Shown here piece after piece: positions 12,201 through 24,780 of a DNA stretch of 64,000 nt. Position numbers and translations under genes: made by a program. The notes under the pieces are model-generated. The model was not told the origin of the DNA, ran no database searches, and worked only from the letters and a program-made list of their open reading frames with translations. Location of the stretch: the NCBI GenBank assembly GCA_963680875.1, contig OY804589.1, forward strand, positions 33,148,962-33,212,961. The letters are read 5' to 3'. The DNA is from Bathymodiolus brooksi (taxonomy: Eukaryota; Mollusca; Bivalvia; Mytilida; Modiolidae). The first letter of the stretch is position 1; each line of letters begins with the position of its first letter.

Positions 12201-15200
12201 CTCATATATACAGTCAAAATCCTGCTTCTTAATAGACAGCCGTCGTCGTGTTTCTCATATATACAGTCAAAATCCTGCTTCTTAATAGACACCCGTCGTC
12301 GTGTTTCTCCTATATACAGTCAAAAACCTGCTTCTTAATAGACACCCGTCGTCGTGTTTCTCATATATACAGTCAAAAACCTGCTTCTTAATAGACACCC
12401 GTCGTCGTGTTTCTCATATATACAGTCAAAAACCTCCTTCTTAATTATCACCCGTCGTCGTGTTTCTCCTATATACAGTCAAAATCCTGCTTCTTAATAG
12501 ACAGCCGTCGTCGTGTTTCTCATATATACAGTCAAAAACCTGCTTCTTTATAGACAGCCGTCGTCGTGTTTCTCATATATACAGTAAAAATCCTGCTTCT
12601 TAATATACAGCCGCCGTCTTGTTTCTCATATATACAGTCAACATCCTGCTTCTTAATATACACCCGTCGTCGTGTTTTTCATATATATACAGTCAAAATC
12701 CTGCTTCTTAATAGACACCCGTCGTCCTGTTTCTCATATATACAGTCAAAAACCTGCTTCTTAGTAGACACCCGTCGTCGTGTTTCTCATATATACAGTC
12801 AGAAACCTGCTTCTTAATAGACACCCGTCGTCGTGTTTCTCATATATACAGTCAAAAACCTGCTTCTTAATAGGCACCCGTCGTCGTGTTTCTCATATAT
12901 ACAGTCAAAATCCTGCTTCTTAATAGACACCCGCCGTCGTGTTTCTCATATATACAGTCAAAATCCTGCTTCTTAATAGACAGCCGTCGTCGTGTTTCTC
13001 ATATATACACTCAAAATCCTGCTTCTTAATAGACACCCACAGTCGTCGTGTTTCTCCTATATACAGTCAAAATCCTGCTTCTTAATAGACACCCGTCGTC
13101 GTGTTTCTCATATATACAGTCAAAATCCTGCTTCTTAATAGACACCCGTCGTCGTGTTTCTCATATATACAGTCAAAATCCTGCTTCTTAATAGACACCC
13201 GTCGTCGTGTTTCTCCTATATACAGTCAAAATCCTGCTTCTTAATAGACACCCGTCGTCGTGTTTCTCCTATATACAGTCAAAATCCTGCTTCTTAATAG
13301 ACACCCGTCGTCGTGTTTCTCATATATACAGTCAAAATCCTGCTTCTTATTAGACACCCGTCGTCGTGTTTCTCCTATATACAGTCAAAAACCTGCTTCT
13401 TAATAGACGCAGGCCGTCGTGTTTCTCATATATACAGTCAAAAACCTGCTTCTTAATAGACACCCACCGTCGTGTTTCTCATATATACAGTCAAAAACCT
13501 GCTTCTTAATAGACACCCGTCGTCGTGTTTCTCATATATACAGTCAAAATCCTGCTTCTTAATAGACACCCACCGTCGTGTTTCTCATATATACAGTCAA
13601 AAACCTGCTTCTTAATAGACACTCGTCGTCGTGTTTCTCATATATACAGTCAAAATCCTGCTTCTTAATAGACAGCCGTCGTCGTGTTTCTCATATATAC
13701 AGTCAAAATCCTGATTCTTAATAGACACCCGTCGTCATGTTTCTCCTATATAGAGTCAAAAACCTGCTTCTTAATAGACACCCGTCGTCGTGTTTCTCAT
13801 ATATACAGTCAAAAACCTGCTTCTTAATAGACACTCGTCGTCGTGTTTCTCATATATACAGTCAAAATCCTGCTTCTTAATAGACAGCCGTCGTCGTGTT
13901 TCTCATATATACAGTCAAAATCCTGCTTCTTAATAGACACCCGTCGTCGTGTTTCTCCTATATACAGTCAAAAACCTGCTTCTTAATAGACACCCGTCGT
14001 CGTGTTTCTCATATATACAGTCAAAAACCTGCTTCTTAATAGACACCCGTCGTCGTGTTTCTCATATATACAGTCAAAAACCTCCTTCTTAATTATCACC
14101 CGTCGTCGTGTTTCTCCTATATACAGTCAAAATCCTGCTTCTTAATAGACAGCCGTCGTCGTGTTTCTCATATATACAGTCAAAAACCTGCTTCTTTATA
14201 GACAGCCGTCGTCGTGTTTCTCATATATACAGTAAAAATCCTGCTTCTTAATATACAGCCGCCGTCTTGTTTCTCATATATACAGTCAACATCCTGCTTC
14301 TTAATAGACACCCGTCGTCGTGTTTTTCATATATATACAGTCAAAATCCTGCTTCTTAATAGACACCCGTCGTCCTGTTTCTCATATATACAGTCAAAAA
14401 CCTGCTTCTTAGTAGACACCCGTCGTCGTGTTTCTCATATATACAGTCAGAAACCTGCTTCTTAATAGACACCCGTCGTCGTGTTTCTCATATATACAGT
14501 CAAAAACCTGCTTCTTAATAGGCACCCGTCGTCGTGTTTCTCATATATACAGTCAAAATCCTGCTTCTTAATAGACACCCGCCGTCGTGTTTCTCATATA
14601 TACAGTCAAAATCCTGCTTCTTAATAGACAGCCGTCGTCGTGTTTCTCATATATACACTCACAATCCTGCTTCTTAATAGACACCCACAGTCGTCGTGTT
14701 TCTCCTATATACAGTCAAAATCCTGCTTCTTAATAGACACCCGTCGTCGTGTTTCTCATATATACAGTCAAAATCCTGCTTCTTAATAGACACCCGTCGT
14801 CGTGTTTCTCATATATACAGTCAAAATCCTGCTTCTTAATAGACACCCGTCGTCGTGTTTCTCCTATATACAGTCAAAATCCTGCTTCTTAATAGACACC
14901 CGTCGTCGTGTTTCTCATATATACAGTCAAAATCCTGCTTCTTATTAGACACCCGTCGTCGTGTTTCTCCTATATACAGTCAAAAACCTGCTTCTTAATA
15001 GACACAGGCCGTCGTGTTTCTCATATATACAGTCAAAAACCTGCTTCTTAATAGACACCCACCGTCGTGTTTCTCATATATACAGTCAAAAACCTGCTTC
15101 TTAATAGACACCCGTCGTCGTGTTTCTCATATATACAGTCAAAATCCTGCTTCTTAATAGACACCCACCGTCGTGTTTCTCATATATACAGTCAAAAACC

Positions 15201-16446
15201 TGCTTCTTAATAGACACTCGTCGTCGTGTTTCTCATATATACAGTCAAAATCCTGCTTCTTAATAGACAGCCGTCGTCGTGTTTCTCATATATACAGTCA
15301 AAATCCTGATTCTTAATAGACACCCGTCGTCATGTTTCTCCTATATAGAGTCAAAAACCTGCTTCTTAATAGACACCCGTCGTCGTTTTTCTCATATATA
15401 CAGTCAAAAACCTGCTTCTTAATAGACACCCGCCGTCGTGTTTCTCATATATACAGTCAAAAACCTCCTTCTTAATAAACACCCGCCGTCGTGTTTCTCA
15501 TATATACAGTCAAAAACCTGCTTCATAATAGATACCCGTCGTCGTGTTTCTCCTATATACAGTCAAAATCCTGCTTCTTAATAGACACCCGTCGTCGTGT
15601 TTCTCATATATACAGTCAAAATCCTGCTTCTTAATAGACACCCGTCGTCGTGTTTCTCATATATACAGTCAAAATCCTGCTTCTTAATAGACAGCCGTCG
15701 TCGTGTTTCTCATATATACAGTCAAAATCCTGCTTCTTAATAGACACCCGTCGTCGTGTTTCTCCTATATACAGTCAAAATCCTGCTTCTTTATAGACAC
15801 CCGTCGTCGTGTTTCTCATATATACAGTCAAAATCCTGCTTCTTACTAGACAGCCGTCGTCGTGTTTCTCATATATACAGTCAAAATTCTGCTTCTTAAT
15901 AGACACCCGTCGTCGTGTTTCTCATATATACAGTCAAAAACCTGCTTCTTAATAGACACTCGTCGTCGTGTTTCTCATATATACAGTCAAAATCCTGCTT
16001 CTTAATAGACAGCCGTCGTCGTGTTTCTCATATATACAGTCAAAATCCTGCTTCTTAATAGACACCCGTCGTCGTGTTTCTCCTATATACAGTCAAAAAC
16101 CTGCTTCTTAATAGACACCCGTCGTCGTGTTTCTCATATATACAGTCAAAAACCTGCTTCTTAATAGACACCCGTCGTCGTGTTTCTCATATATACAGTC
16201 AAAAACCTCCTTCTTAATTATCACCCGTCGTCGTGTTTCTCCTATATACAGTCAAAATCCTGCTTCTTAATAGACAGCCGTCGTCGTGTTTCTCATATAT
16301 ACAGTCAAAAACCTGCTTCTTTATAGACAGCCGTCGTCGTGTTTCTCATATATACAGTAAAAATCCTGCTTCTTAATATACAGCCGCCGTCTTGTTTCTC
16401 ATATATACAGTCAACATCCTGCTTCTTAATAGACACCCGTCGTCGT
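9261..16446. repeat. Higher-order array of about 1.65-kb units
   Basis: The GTTTTTC marker of the short cassette sits at 9381, 11029, 12674, 14322 and 16447. Spacings are 1,648, 1,645, 1,648 and 2,125 bp, that is 31, 31, 31 and 40 monomers plus 5, 2, 5 and 5 bp from length variants. The first and third units share GACGCAGG (10113 and 13406) and the 56-bp monomer. The second unit has other contents (AACTTGC, TAAGTACCC, AAACATCTG) and lacks the 56-bp monomer. The fourth is longer and carries TTACTAGACAGCC. These are alternating unit types, not a simple homogeneous higher-order repeat. Confidence 0.8.
10921..11172. repeat. Short cassette lacking the 57-bp monomer (representative)
   Basis: Same order as the long cassette up to the 55-bp GTTTTTC monomer, then straight to the CGTCCTG monomer. 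The AGTAGAC 57-bp monomer is absent. Copies start at 10921, 12566, 14214, 16339 and 51256. A further copy near 9273 lacks the two monomers before the CAACATCC junction. Apart from 51256, the short form is confined to 9-17 kb, which suggests it was lost once and amplified there. Confidence 0.85.
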
Positions 16447-19200
16447 GTTTTTCATATATATACAGTCAAAATCCTGCTTCTTAATAGACACCCGTCGTCC
16501 TGTTTCTCATATATACAGTCAAAAACCTGCTTCTTAGTAGACACCCGTCGTCGTGTTTCTCATATATACAGTCAGAAACCTGCTTCTTAATAGACACCCG
16601 TCGTCGTGTTTCTCATATATACAGTCAAAAACCTGCTTCTTAATAGGCACCCGTCGTCGTGTTTCTCATATATACAGTCAAAATCCTGCTTCTTAATAGA
16701 CACCCGCCGTCGTGTTTCTCATATATACAGTCAAAATCCTGCTTCTTAATAGACAGCCGTCGTCGTGTTTCTCATATATACACTCAAAATCCTGCTTCTT
16801 AATAGACACCCACAGTCGTCGTGTTTCTCCTATATACAGTCAAAATCCTGCTTCTTAATAGACACCCGTCGTCGTGTTTCTCATATATACAGTCAAAATC
16901 CTGCTTCTTAATAGACACCCGTCGTCGTGTTTCTCATATATACAGTCAAAATCCTGCTTCTTAATAGACACCCGTCGTCGTGTTTCTCCTATATACAGTC
17001 AAAATCCTGCTTCTTAATAGACACCCGTCGTCGTGTTTCTCCTATATACAGTCAAAATCCTGCTTCTTAATAGACACCCGTCGTCGTGTTTCTCATATAT
17101 ACAGTCAAAATCCTGCTTCTTATTAGACACCCGTCGTCGTGTTTCTCCTATATACAGTCAAAAACCTGCTTCTTAATAGACACAGGCCGTCGTGTTTCTC
17201 ATATATACAGTCAAAAACCTGCTTCTTAATAGACACCCACCGTCGTGTTTCTCATATATACAGTCAAAAACCTGCTTCTTAATAGACACCCGTCGTCGTG
17301 TTTCTCATATATACAGTCAAAATCCTGCTTCTTAATAGACACCCACCGTCGTGTTTCTCATATATACAGTCAAAAACCTGCTTCTTAATAGACACTCGTC
17401 GTCGTGTTTCTCATATATACAGTCAAAATCCTGCTTCTTAATAGACAGCCGTCGTCGTGTTTCTCATATATACAGTCAAAATCCTGATTCTTAATAGACA
17501 CCCGTCGTCATGTTTCTCCTATATAGAGTCAAAAACCTGCTTCTTAATAGACACCCGTCGTCGTTTTTCTCATATATACAGTCAAAAACCTGCTTCTTAA
17601 TAGACACCCGCCGTCGTGTTTCTCATATATACAGTCAAAAACCTCCTTCTTAATAAACACCCGCCGTCGTGTTTCTCATATATACAGTCAAAAACCTGCT
17701 TCATAATAGATACCCGTCGTCGTGTTTCTCCTATATACAGTCAAAATCCTGCTTCTTAATAGACACCCGTCGTCGTGTTTCTCATATATACAGTCAAAAT
17801 CCTGCTTCTTAATAGACACCCGTCGTCGTGTTTCTCATATATACAGTCAAAATCCTGCTTCTTAATAGACAGCCGTCGTCGTGTTTCTCATATATACAGT
17901 CAAAATCCTGCTTCTTAATAGACACCCGTCGTCGTGTTTCTCCTATATACAGTCAAAATCCTGCTTCTTTATAGACACCCGTCGTCGTGTTTCTCATATA
18001 TACAGTCAAAATCCTGCTTCTTACTAGACAGCCGTCGTCGTGTTTCTCATATATACAGTCAAAATTCTGCTTCTTAATAGACACCCGTCGTCGTGTTTCT
18101 CCTATATACAGTCAAAATCCTGCTTCTTAATAGACACCCGTCGTCGTGTTTCTCCTATATACAGTCAAAAACCTGCTTCTTTATAGACACCCGCCGTCGT
18201 GTTTCTCATATATACAGTCAAAATCCTGCTTCTTAATAGACACCCGTTGTCGTGTTTCTCATATATACATTCAAAAACCTGCTTCTTAATAGACACCCTC
18301 CGTCGTGTTTCTCATATATACAGTCAAAAACCTGCTTCTTAATAGACACCCACCGTTGTGTTTCTCATATATACAGTCAAAAACCTGCTTCTTAATAGAC
18401 ACCCGTCGTCGTGTTTCTCCTATATACAGTCAAAATCCTGCTTCTTAATAGGCACCCGTCGTCGTGTTTCTCATATATACAGCCAAAATCCTGCTTCTTA
18501 ATAGACACCCGTCGTCGTGTTTCTCATATATACAGTCAAAATCCTGCTTCTTAATAGACACCCCGTCGTCGTGTTTCTCATATATACAGTCAAAATCCTG
18601 CTTCTTAGTAGACACCCGTCGTCGTGTTTCTCATATATACAGTCAAAAACCTGCTTCTTAATAGACACCCGTCGTCGTGTTTCTCCTATATACAGTCAAA
18701 ATCCTCCTTCTTAATAGACAGCCGTCGTCGTGTTTCTCCTATATACAATCAAAATCCTACTTCTTAATAGACACCCGTCGTCGTGTTTCTCATATATACA
18801 GTCAAAATCCTGCTTCTTAATAGACACCCGTCGTCGTGTTTCTCATATATACAATCAAAATCCTTCTTCTTAATAAACACCCGTGGTCGTGTTTCTCCTA
18901 TATACAGTCAAAAACCTGCTTCTTAATAGACACCCGCCGTCGTGTTTCTCATATATACAGTCAAATTCCTGCTTCTTAATAGACACTCGTCGTCGTGTTT
19001 CTCATATATACAGTCAAAATCCTGCTTCTTAATAGACAGCCGTCGTCGTGTTTCTCATATATACAGTCAAAATCCTGCTTCTTAATAGACACCCGTCGTC
19101 GTGTTTCTCATATATACAGTCAAAATCCTGCTTCTTAATAGACACCCGTAGTCGTGTTTCTCATATATACAGTCAAAATCCTGCTTCTTAATAGACACCC
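16447..19200. repeat. Satellite block matching about 47.33-50.2 kb
   Basis: It starts at the cassette GTTTTTC marker (16447, paired with 47326, offset 30,879) and runs through the CAGCCAAAATCC neighbourhood (18464 paired with 49400, offset 30,936). The 57-bp shift between offsets is exactly the 57-bp monomer present in the 47-kb cassette and absent here. Internal order is shared: 56-bp monomer, TATTAGAC, GACACAGGCC, CATG, TTACTAGAC, CGTTGTCG, CATTC. Confidence 0.8.
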
Positions 19201-21750
19201 GTCGTCGTGTTTCTCCTATATACAGTCAACAACTTGCTTCTTAATAGACACCCGTCGTCGTGTTTCTCCTATATACAGTCAAAATCCTGCTTCTTAATAG
19301 ACACCCGTCGTCGTGTTTCTCATATATACAGTCAAAATCCTGCTTCTTAATAGACACCCGTCGTCGTGTTTCTCATATATACAGTCAAAATCCTGCTTCT
19401 TAATAGACACCCGTCGTCGTGTTTCTCATATATACAGTCAAAATCCTGCTTCTTAATAGACACCCGTCGTCGTGTTTCTCATATATACAGTCAAAATCCT
19501 GCTTCTTAATAGACACCCGTCGTCGTGTTTCTCCTATATACAGTCAAAAACTTGCTTCTTAATAGACACCCGTCGTCGTGTTTCTCCTATATACAGTCAA
19601 AATCCTGCTTCTTAATAGACACTCGTCGTCGTGTTTCTCATATATACAGTCAAAATCCTGCTTCTTAATAGACAGCCGTCGTCGTGTTTCTCATATATAC
19701 AGTCAAAATCCTGCTTCTTAATAGACACCCGTCGTCGTGTTTCTCCTATATACAGTCAAAAACCTGCTTCTTAATAGACAGCCGTCGTCGTGTTTCTCAT
19801 ATATACAGTCAAAAACTTGCTTCTTAATAGACACCCGTCGTCGTGTTTCTCCTATATACAGTCAAAATCCTGCTTCTTAATAGACACCCGTCGTCGTGTT
19901 TCTCATATATACAGTCAAAATCCTGCTTCTTAATAGACAGCCGTCGTCGTGTTTCTCATATATACAGTCAAAATCCTGCTTCTTAATAGACAGCCGTCGT
20001 CGTGTTTCTCCTATATACAGTCAAAAACCTGCTTCTTAATAGATACCCGTCGTCGTGTTTCTCATATATAGAGTCAAAAACCTGCTTCTTAATAGACACC
20101 CGCCGTCGTGTTTCTCATATATACAGTCAAAAACCTCCTTCTTAATTAACACCCGCCGTCATGTTTCTCATATATACAGTCAAAAACCTGCTTCATAATA
20201 AGTACCCGTCGTTGTGTTTCTCCTATATACAGTCAAAATCTTGCTTCTTAATAGACAGCCGTCGTCGTGTTTCTCATATATACAGTCAAAATCCTGCTTC
20301 TTAATAGACACCCGTCGTCGTGTTTCTCATATATACAGTCAAAATCCTGCTTCTTAATAGACACCCGTCGTCGTGTTTCTCATATATACAGTCAAAATCC
20401 TGCTTCTTAATAGACACCCGTCGTCGTGTTTCTCCTATATACAGTCAAAAACTTGCTTCTTAATAGACACCCGTCGTCGTGTTTCTCCTATATACAGTCA
20501 AAATCCTGCTTCTTAATAGACACTCGTCGTCGTGTTTCTCATATATACAGACAAAATCCTGCTTCTTAATAGACAGCCGTCGTCGTGTTTCTCATATATA
20601 CAGTCAAAATCCTGCTTCTTAATAGACACCCGTCGTCGTGTTTCTCCTATATACAGTCAAAAACCTGCTTCTTAATAGACAGCCGTCGTCGTGTTTCTCA
20701 TATATACAGTCAAAAACCTGCTTCTTAATAGACACCCGCCGTCGTGTTTCTCATATATACAGTCAAAAACCTCCTTCTTAATTAACACCCGCCGTCGTGT
20801 TTCTCATATATACAGTCAAAAACCTGCTTCATAATATGTACCCGTCGTTGTGTTTCTCCTATATAGAGTCAAAATCCTGCTTCTTAATAGACAGCCGTCG
20901 TCGTGTTTCTCCTATATACAGTCAAAATCCTGCTTCTTAATAGACACCCGTCGTCGTGTTTCTCATATATACAGTCAAAATCCTGCTTCTTAATAGACAG
21001 CCGTCGTCGTGTTTCTCATATATACAGTCAAAATCCTGCTTCTTAATAGACAGCCGTCGTCATGTTTCTCATATATACAGTCAAAATTCTGCTTCTTAAT
21101 AGACACCCGTCGTCGTGTTTCTCCTATATACAGTCAAAATCCTGCTTCTTAATAGACACCCGTCGTCGTGTTTCTCCTATATACAGTCAAAAACCTGCTT
21201 CTTTATAGACACCCGCCGTCGTGTTTCTCATATATACAGTCAAAATCCTGCTTCTTAATAGACACCCGTCGTCGTGTTTCTCCTATATACAGTCAAAAAC
21301 CTGCTTCTTAATAGACACCCGCCGTCGTGTTTCTCATATATACAGTCAAAAACCTGCTTCTTAATAGACACCCACCGTTATGTTTCTCATATATACAGTC
21401 AAAAACCTGCTTCTTAATAGACACCCGGCGTCGTGTTTCTCCTATATACAGTCAAAATCCTGCTTCTTAATAGACACAGGTCGTCGTGTTTCTCATATAT
21501 ACAGTCAAAATCCTGCTTCTTAATAGACACCCGTCGTCGTGTTTCTCATATATACAGTCAAAATCCTGCTTCTTAATAGACACCCGTCGTCGTGTTTCTC
21601 ATATATACAGTCAAATTCCTGCTTCTTAATAGACACCCGTCGTCGTGTTTCTCATATATACAGTCAAAAACCTGCTTCTTAATAGACACCTGTCGTCGTG
21701 TTTCTCCTATATACAGTCAAAATCCTCCTTCTTAATAGACAGCCGTCGTC
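18464..21750. repeat. Satellite block colinear with about 52.43-55.61 kb
   Basis: Three markers pair in order: the start at 18464 with 52427 (offset 33,963), CGCCGTCATG at 20160 with 54282 (34,122), and the next cassette at 21751 with 55608 (33,857). The offset changes reflect whole-monomer gains and losses (the last step is 5 x 53). The region includes CATAATAAGTACCC, AATTAACACCC and CATAATATGTACCC monomers. Nothing other than satellite is present. Confidence 0.75.
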
Positions 21751-24700
21751 GTGTTTCTCATATATACAGTCAAAATCCTGCTTCTTAATATACAGCCGCC
21801 GTCTTGTTTCTCATATATACAGTCAACATCCTGCTTCTTAATAGACACCCGTCGTCGTGTTTTTCATATATATACAGTCAAAAACCTGCTTCTTAGTAGA
21901 CACCCGTCGTCGTGTTTCTCATATATATATACAGTCAAAATCCTGCTTCTTAATAGACACCCGTCGTCCTGTTTCTCCTATATACAGTCAAAAACCTGCT
22001 TCTTAGTAGACACCCGTCGTCGTGTTTCTCATATATACAGTCAAAAACCTGCTTCTTAATAGACACCCGTCGTCGTGTTTCTCATATATACAGTCAAAAA
22101 CCTGCTTCTTAATAGGCACCCGTCGTCGTGTTTCTCATATATACAGTCAAAATCCTGCTTCTTAATAGACACCCGCCGTCGTGTTTCTCATATATACAGT
22201 CAAAATCCTGCTTCTTAATAGACAGCCGTCGTCGTGTTTCTCCTATATACACTCAAAATCCTGTTTCTTAATAGACACCCGTCGACGTGTTTCTCCTATA
22301 TACAGTCAAAATCCTGCTTCTTAATAGACACCCGTCGTCGTGTTTCTCCTATATACAGTCAAAATCCTGTTTCTTAATAGACACCCGTCGTCGTGTTTCT
22401 CATATATACAGTCAAAATCCTGCTTCTTAATAGACACCCGTCGTCGTGTTTCTCATATATACAGTCAAAATCCTGCTTCTTAATAGACACCCGTCGTCGT
22501 GTTTCTCATATATACAGTCAAAATCCTGCTTCTTAATAGACACCCGTCGTCGTGTTTCTCATATATACAGTCAAAAATCTGCTTCTTAATAGACACCCGC
22601 CGTCGTGTTTCTCCTATATACAGTCAAATTCCTGCTTCTTAATAGACACTCGTCGTCGTGTTTCTCATATATACAGTCAAAATCCTGCTTCTTAATAGAC
22701 AGCCGTCGTCGTGTTTCTCATATATACAGTCAAAATCCTGCTTCTTAATAGACACCCGTCGTCGTGTTTCTCCTATATACAGTCAAAAACCTGCTTCTTA
22801 ATAGACACCCGTCGTCGTGTTTCTCCTATATACAGTCAAAAACCTGCTTCTTAATAGACACCCGTCGTCGTGTTTCTCATATATACAGTCAAAAACCTCC
22901 TTCTTAATTATCACCCGTCGTCGTGTTTCTCCTATATACAGTCAAAATCCTGCTTCTTAATAGACAGCCGTCGTCGTGTTTCTCATATATACAGTCAAAA
23001 ACCTGCTTCTTTATAGACACCCGCCGTCGTGTTTCTCATATATACAGTCAAAATCTTGCTTCTTAATAGACACCCGTCGTCGTGTTTCTCCTATATACAG
23101 TCAAAAACCTGCTTCTTAATAGACACCCGCCGTCGTGTTTCTCATATATACAGTCAAAAACCTGCTTCTTAATAGACACCCACCGTTATGTTTCTCATAT
23201 ATACAGTCAAAAACCTGCTTCTTAATAGACACCCGGCGTCGTGTTTCTCCTATATACAGTCAAAATCCTGCTTCTTAATAGACACCCGTCGTCGTGTTTC
23301 TCATATATACAGTCAAAATCCTGCTTCTTAATAGACACCCGTCGTCGTGTTTCTCATATATACAGTCAAAATCCTGCTTCTTAGTAGACAGCCGTCGTCG
23401 TGTTTCTCATATATACAGTCAAAAACCTGCTTCTTAATAGACACCTGTCGTCGTTTTTCTCCTATATACAGTCAAAATCCTCCTTCTTAATAGACAGCCG
23501 TCGTCGTGTTTCTCATATATACAGTAAAAATCCTGCTTCTTAATATACAGCCGCCGTCTTGTTTCTCATATATACAGTCAACATCCTGCTTCTTAATAGA
23601 CACCCGTCGTCATGTTTTTCATATATATACAGTCAAAAACCTGCTTCTTAGTAGACACCCGTCGTCGTGTTTCTCATATATATATACAGTCAAAATCCTG
23701 CTTCTTAATAGACACCCGTCGTCCTGTTTCTCATATATACAGTCAAAAACCTGCTTCTTAGTAGACACCCGTCGTCGTGTTTCTCATATATACAGTCAGA
23801 AACCTGCTTCTTAATAGACACCCGTCGTCGTGTTTCTCATATATACAGTCAAAAACCTGCTTCTTAATAGGCACCCGTCGTCGTGTTTCTCATATATACA
23901 GTCAAAATCCTGCTTCTTAATAGACACCCGCCGTCGTGTTTCTCATATATACAGTCAAAATCCTGCTTCTTAATAGACAGCCGTCGTCGTGTTTCTCATA
24001 TATACACTCAAAATCCTGCTTCTTAATAGACACCCACAGTCGTCGTGTTTCTCCTATATACAGTCAAAATCCTGCTTCTTAATAGACACCCGTCGTCGTG
24101 TTTCTCATATATACAGTCAAAATCCTGCTTCTTAATAGACACCCGTCGTCGTGTTTCTCCTATATACAGTCAAAATCCTGCTTCTTAATAGACACCCGTC
24201 GTCGTGTTTCTCCTATATACAGTCAAAATCCTGCTTCTTAATAGACACCCGTCGTCATGTTTCTCATATATACAGTAAAAATCCTTCTTCTTATTAGACA
24301 CCCGTCGTCGTGTTTCTCCTATATACAGTCAAAAACCTGCTTCTTAATAGACACCCGCCGTCGTGTTTCTCATATATACAGTCAAAAACCTGCTTCTTAA
24401 TAGACACCCACCGTCGTGTTTCTCATATATACAGTCAAAAACCTGCTTCTTAATAGACACCCGTCGTCGTGTTTCTCATATATACAGTCAAAATCCTGCT
24501 TCTTAATAGACACCCACCGTCGTGTTTCTCATATATACAGTCAAAAACCTGCTTCTTAATAGACACCCGTCGTCGTGTTTCTCATATATACAGTCAAAAT
24601 CCTGCTTCTTAATAGACACTCGTCGTCGTGTTTCTCATATATAGAGTCAAAATCCTGCTTCTTAATAGACAGCCGTCGTCGTGTTTCTCATATATACAGT

Positions 24701-24780
24701 CAAAATCCTGATTCTTAATAGACACCCGTCGTCATGTTTCTCCTATATAGAGTCAAAAACCTGCTTCTTAATAGACACCC
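21620..24780. repeat. Satellite block colinear with about 58.88-62.04 kb
   Basis: Two long cassettes 1,755 bp apart (21751, 23506) match a pair 1,754 bp apart (59012, 60766). The 1-bp difference is a deletion in the 52-bp monomer at 59468-59519. CATG inside the second cassette (23611 and 60871) and CATG of the CTGATTC monomer (24733 and 61993) both give an offset of 37,260. The copies part company at about 24,785 and 62,045. Confidence 0.85.
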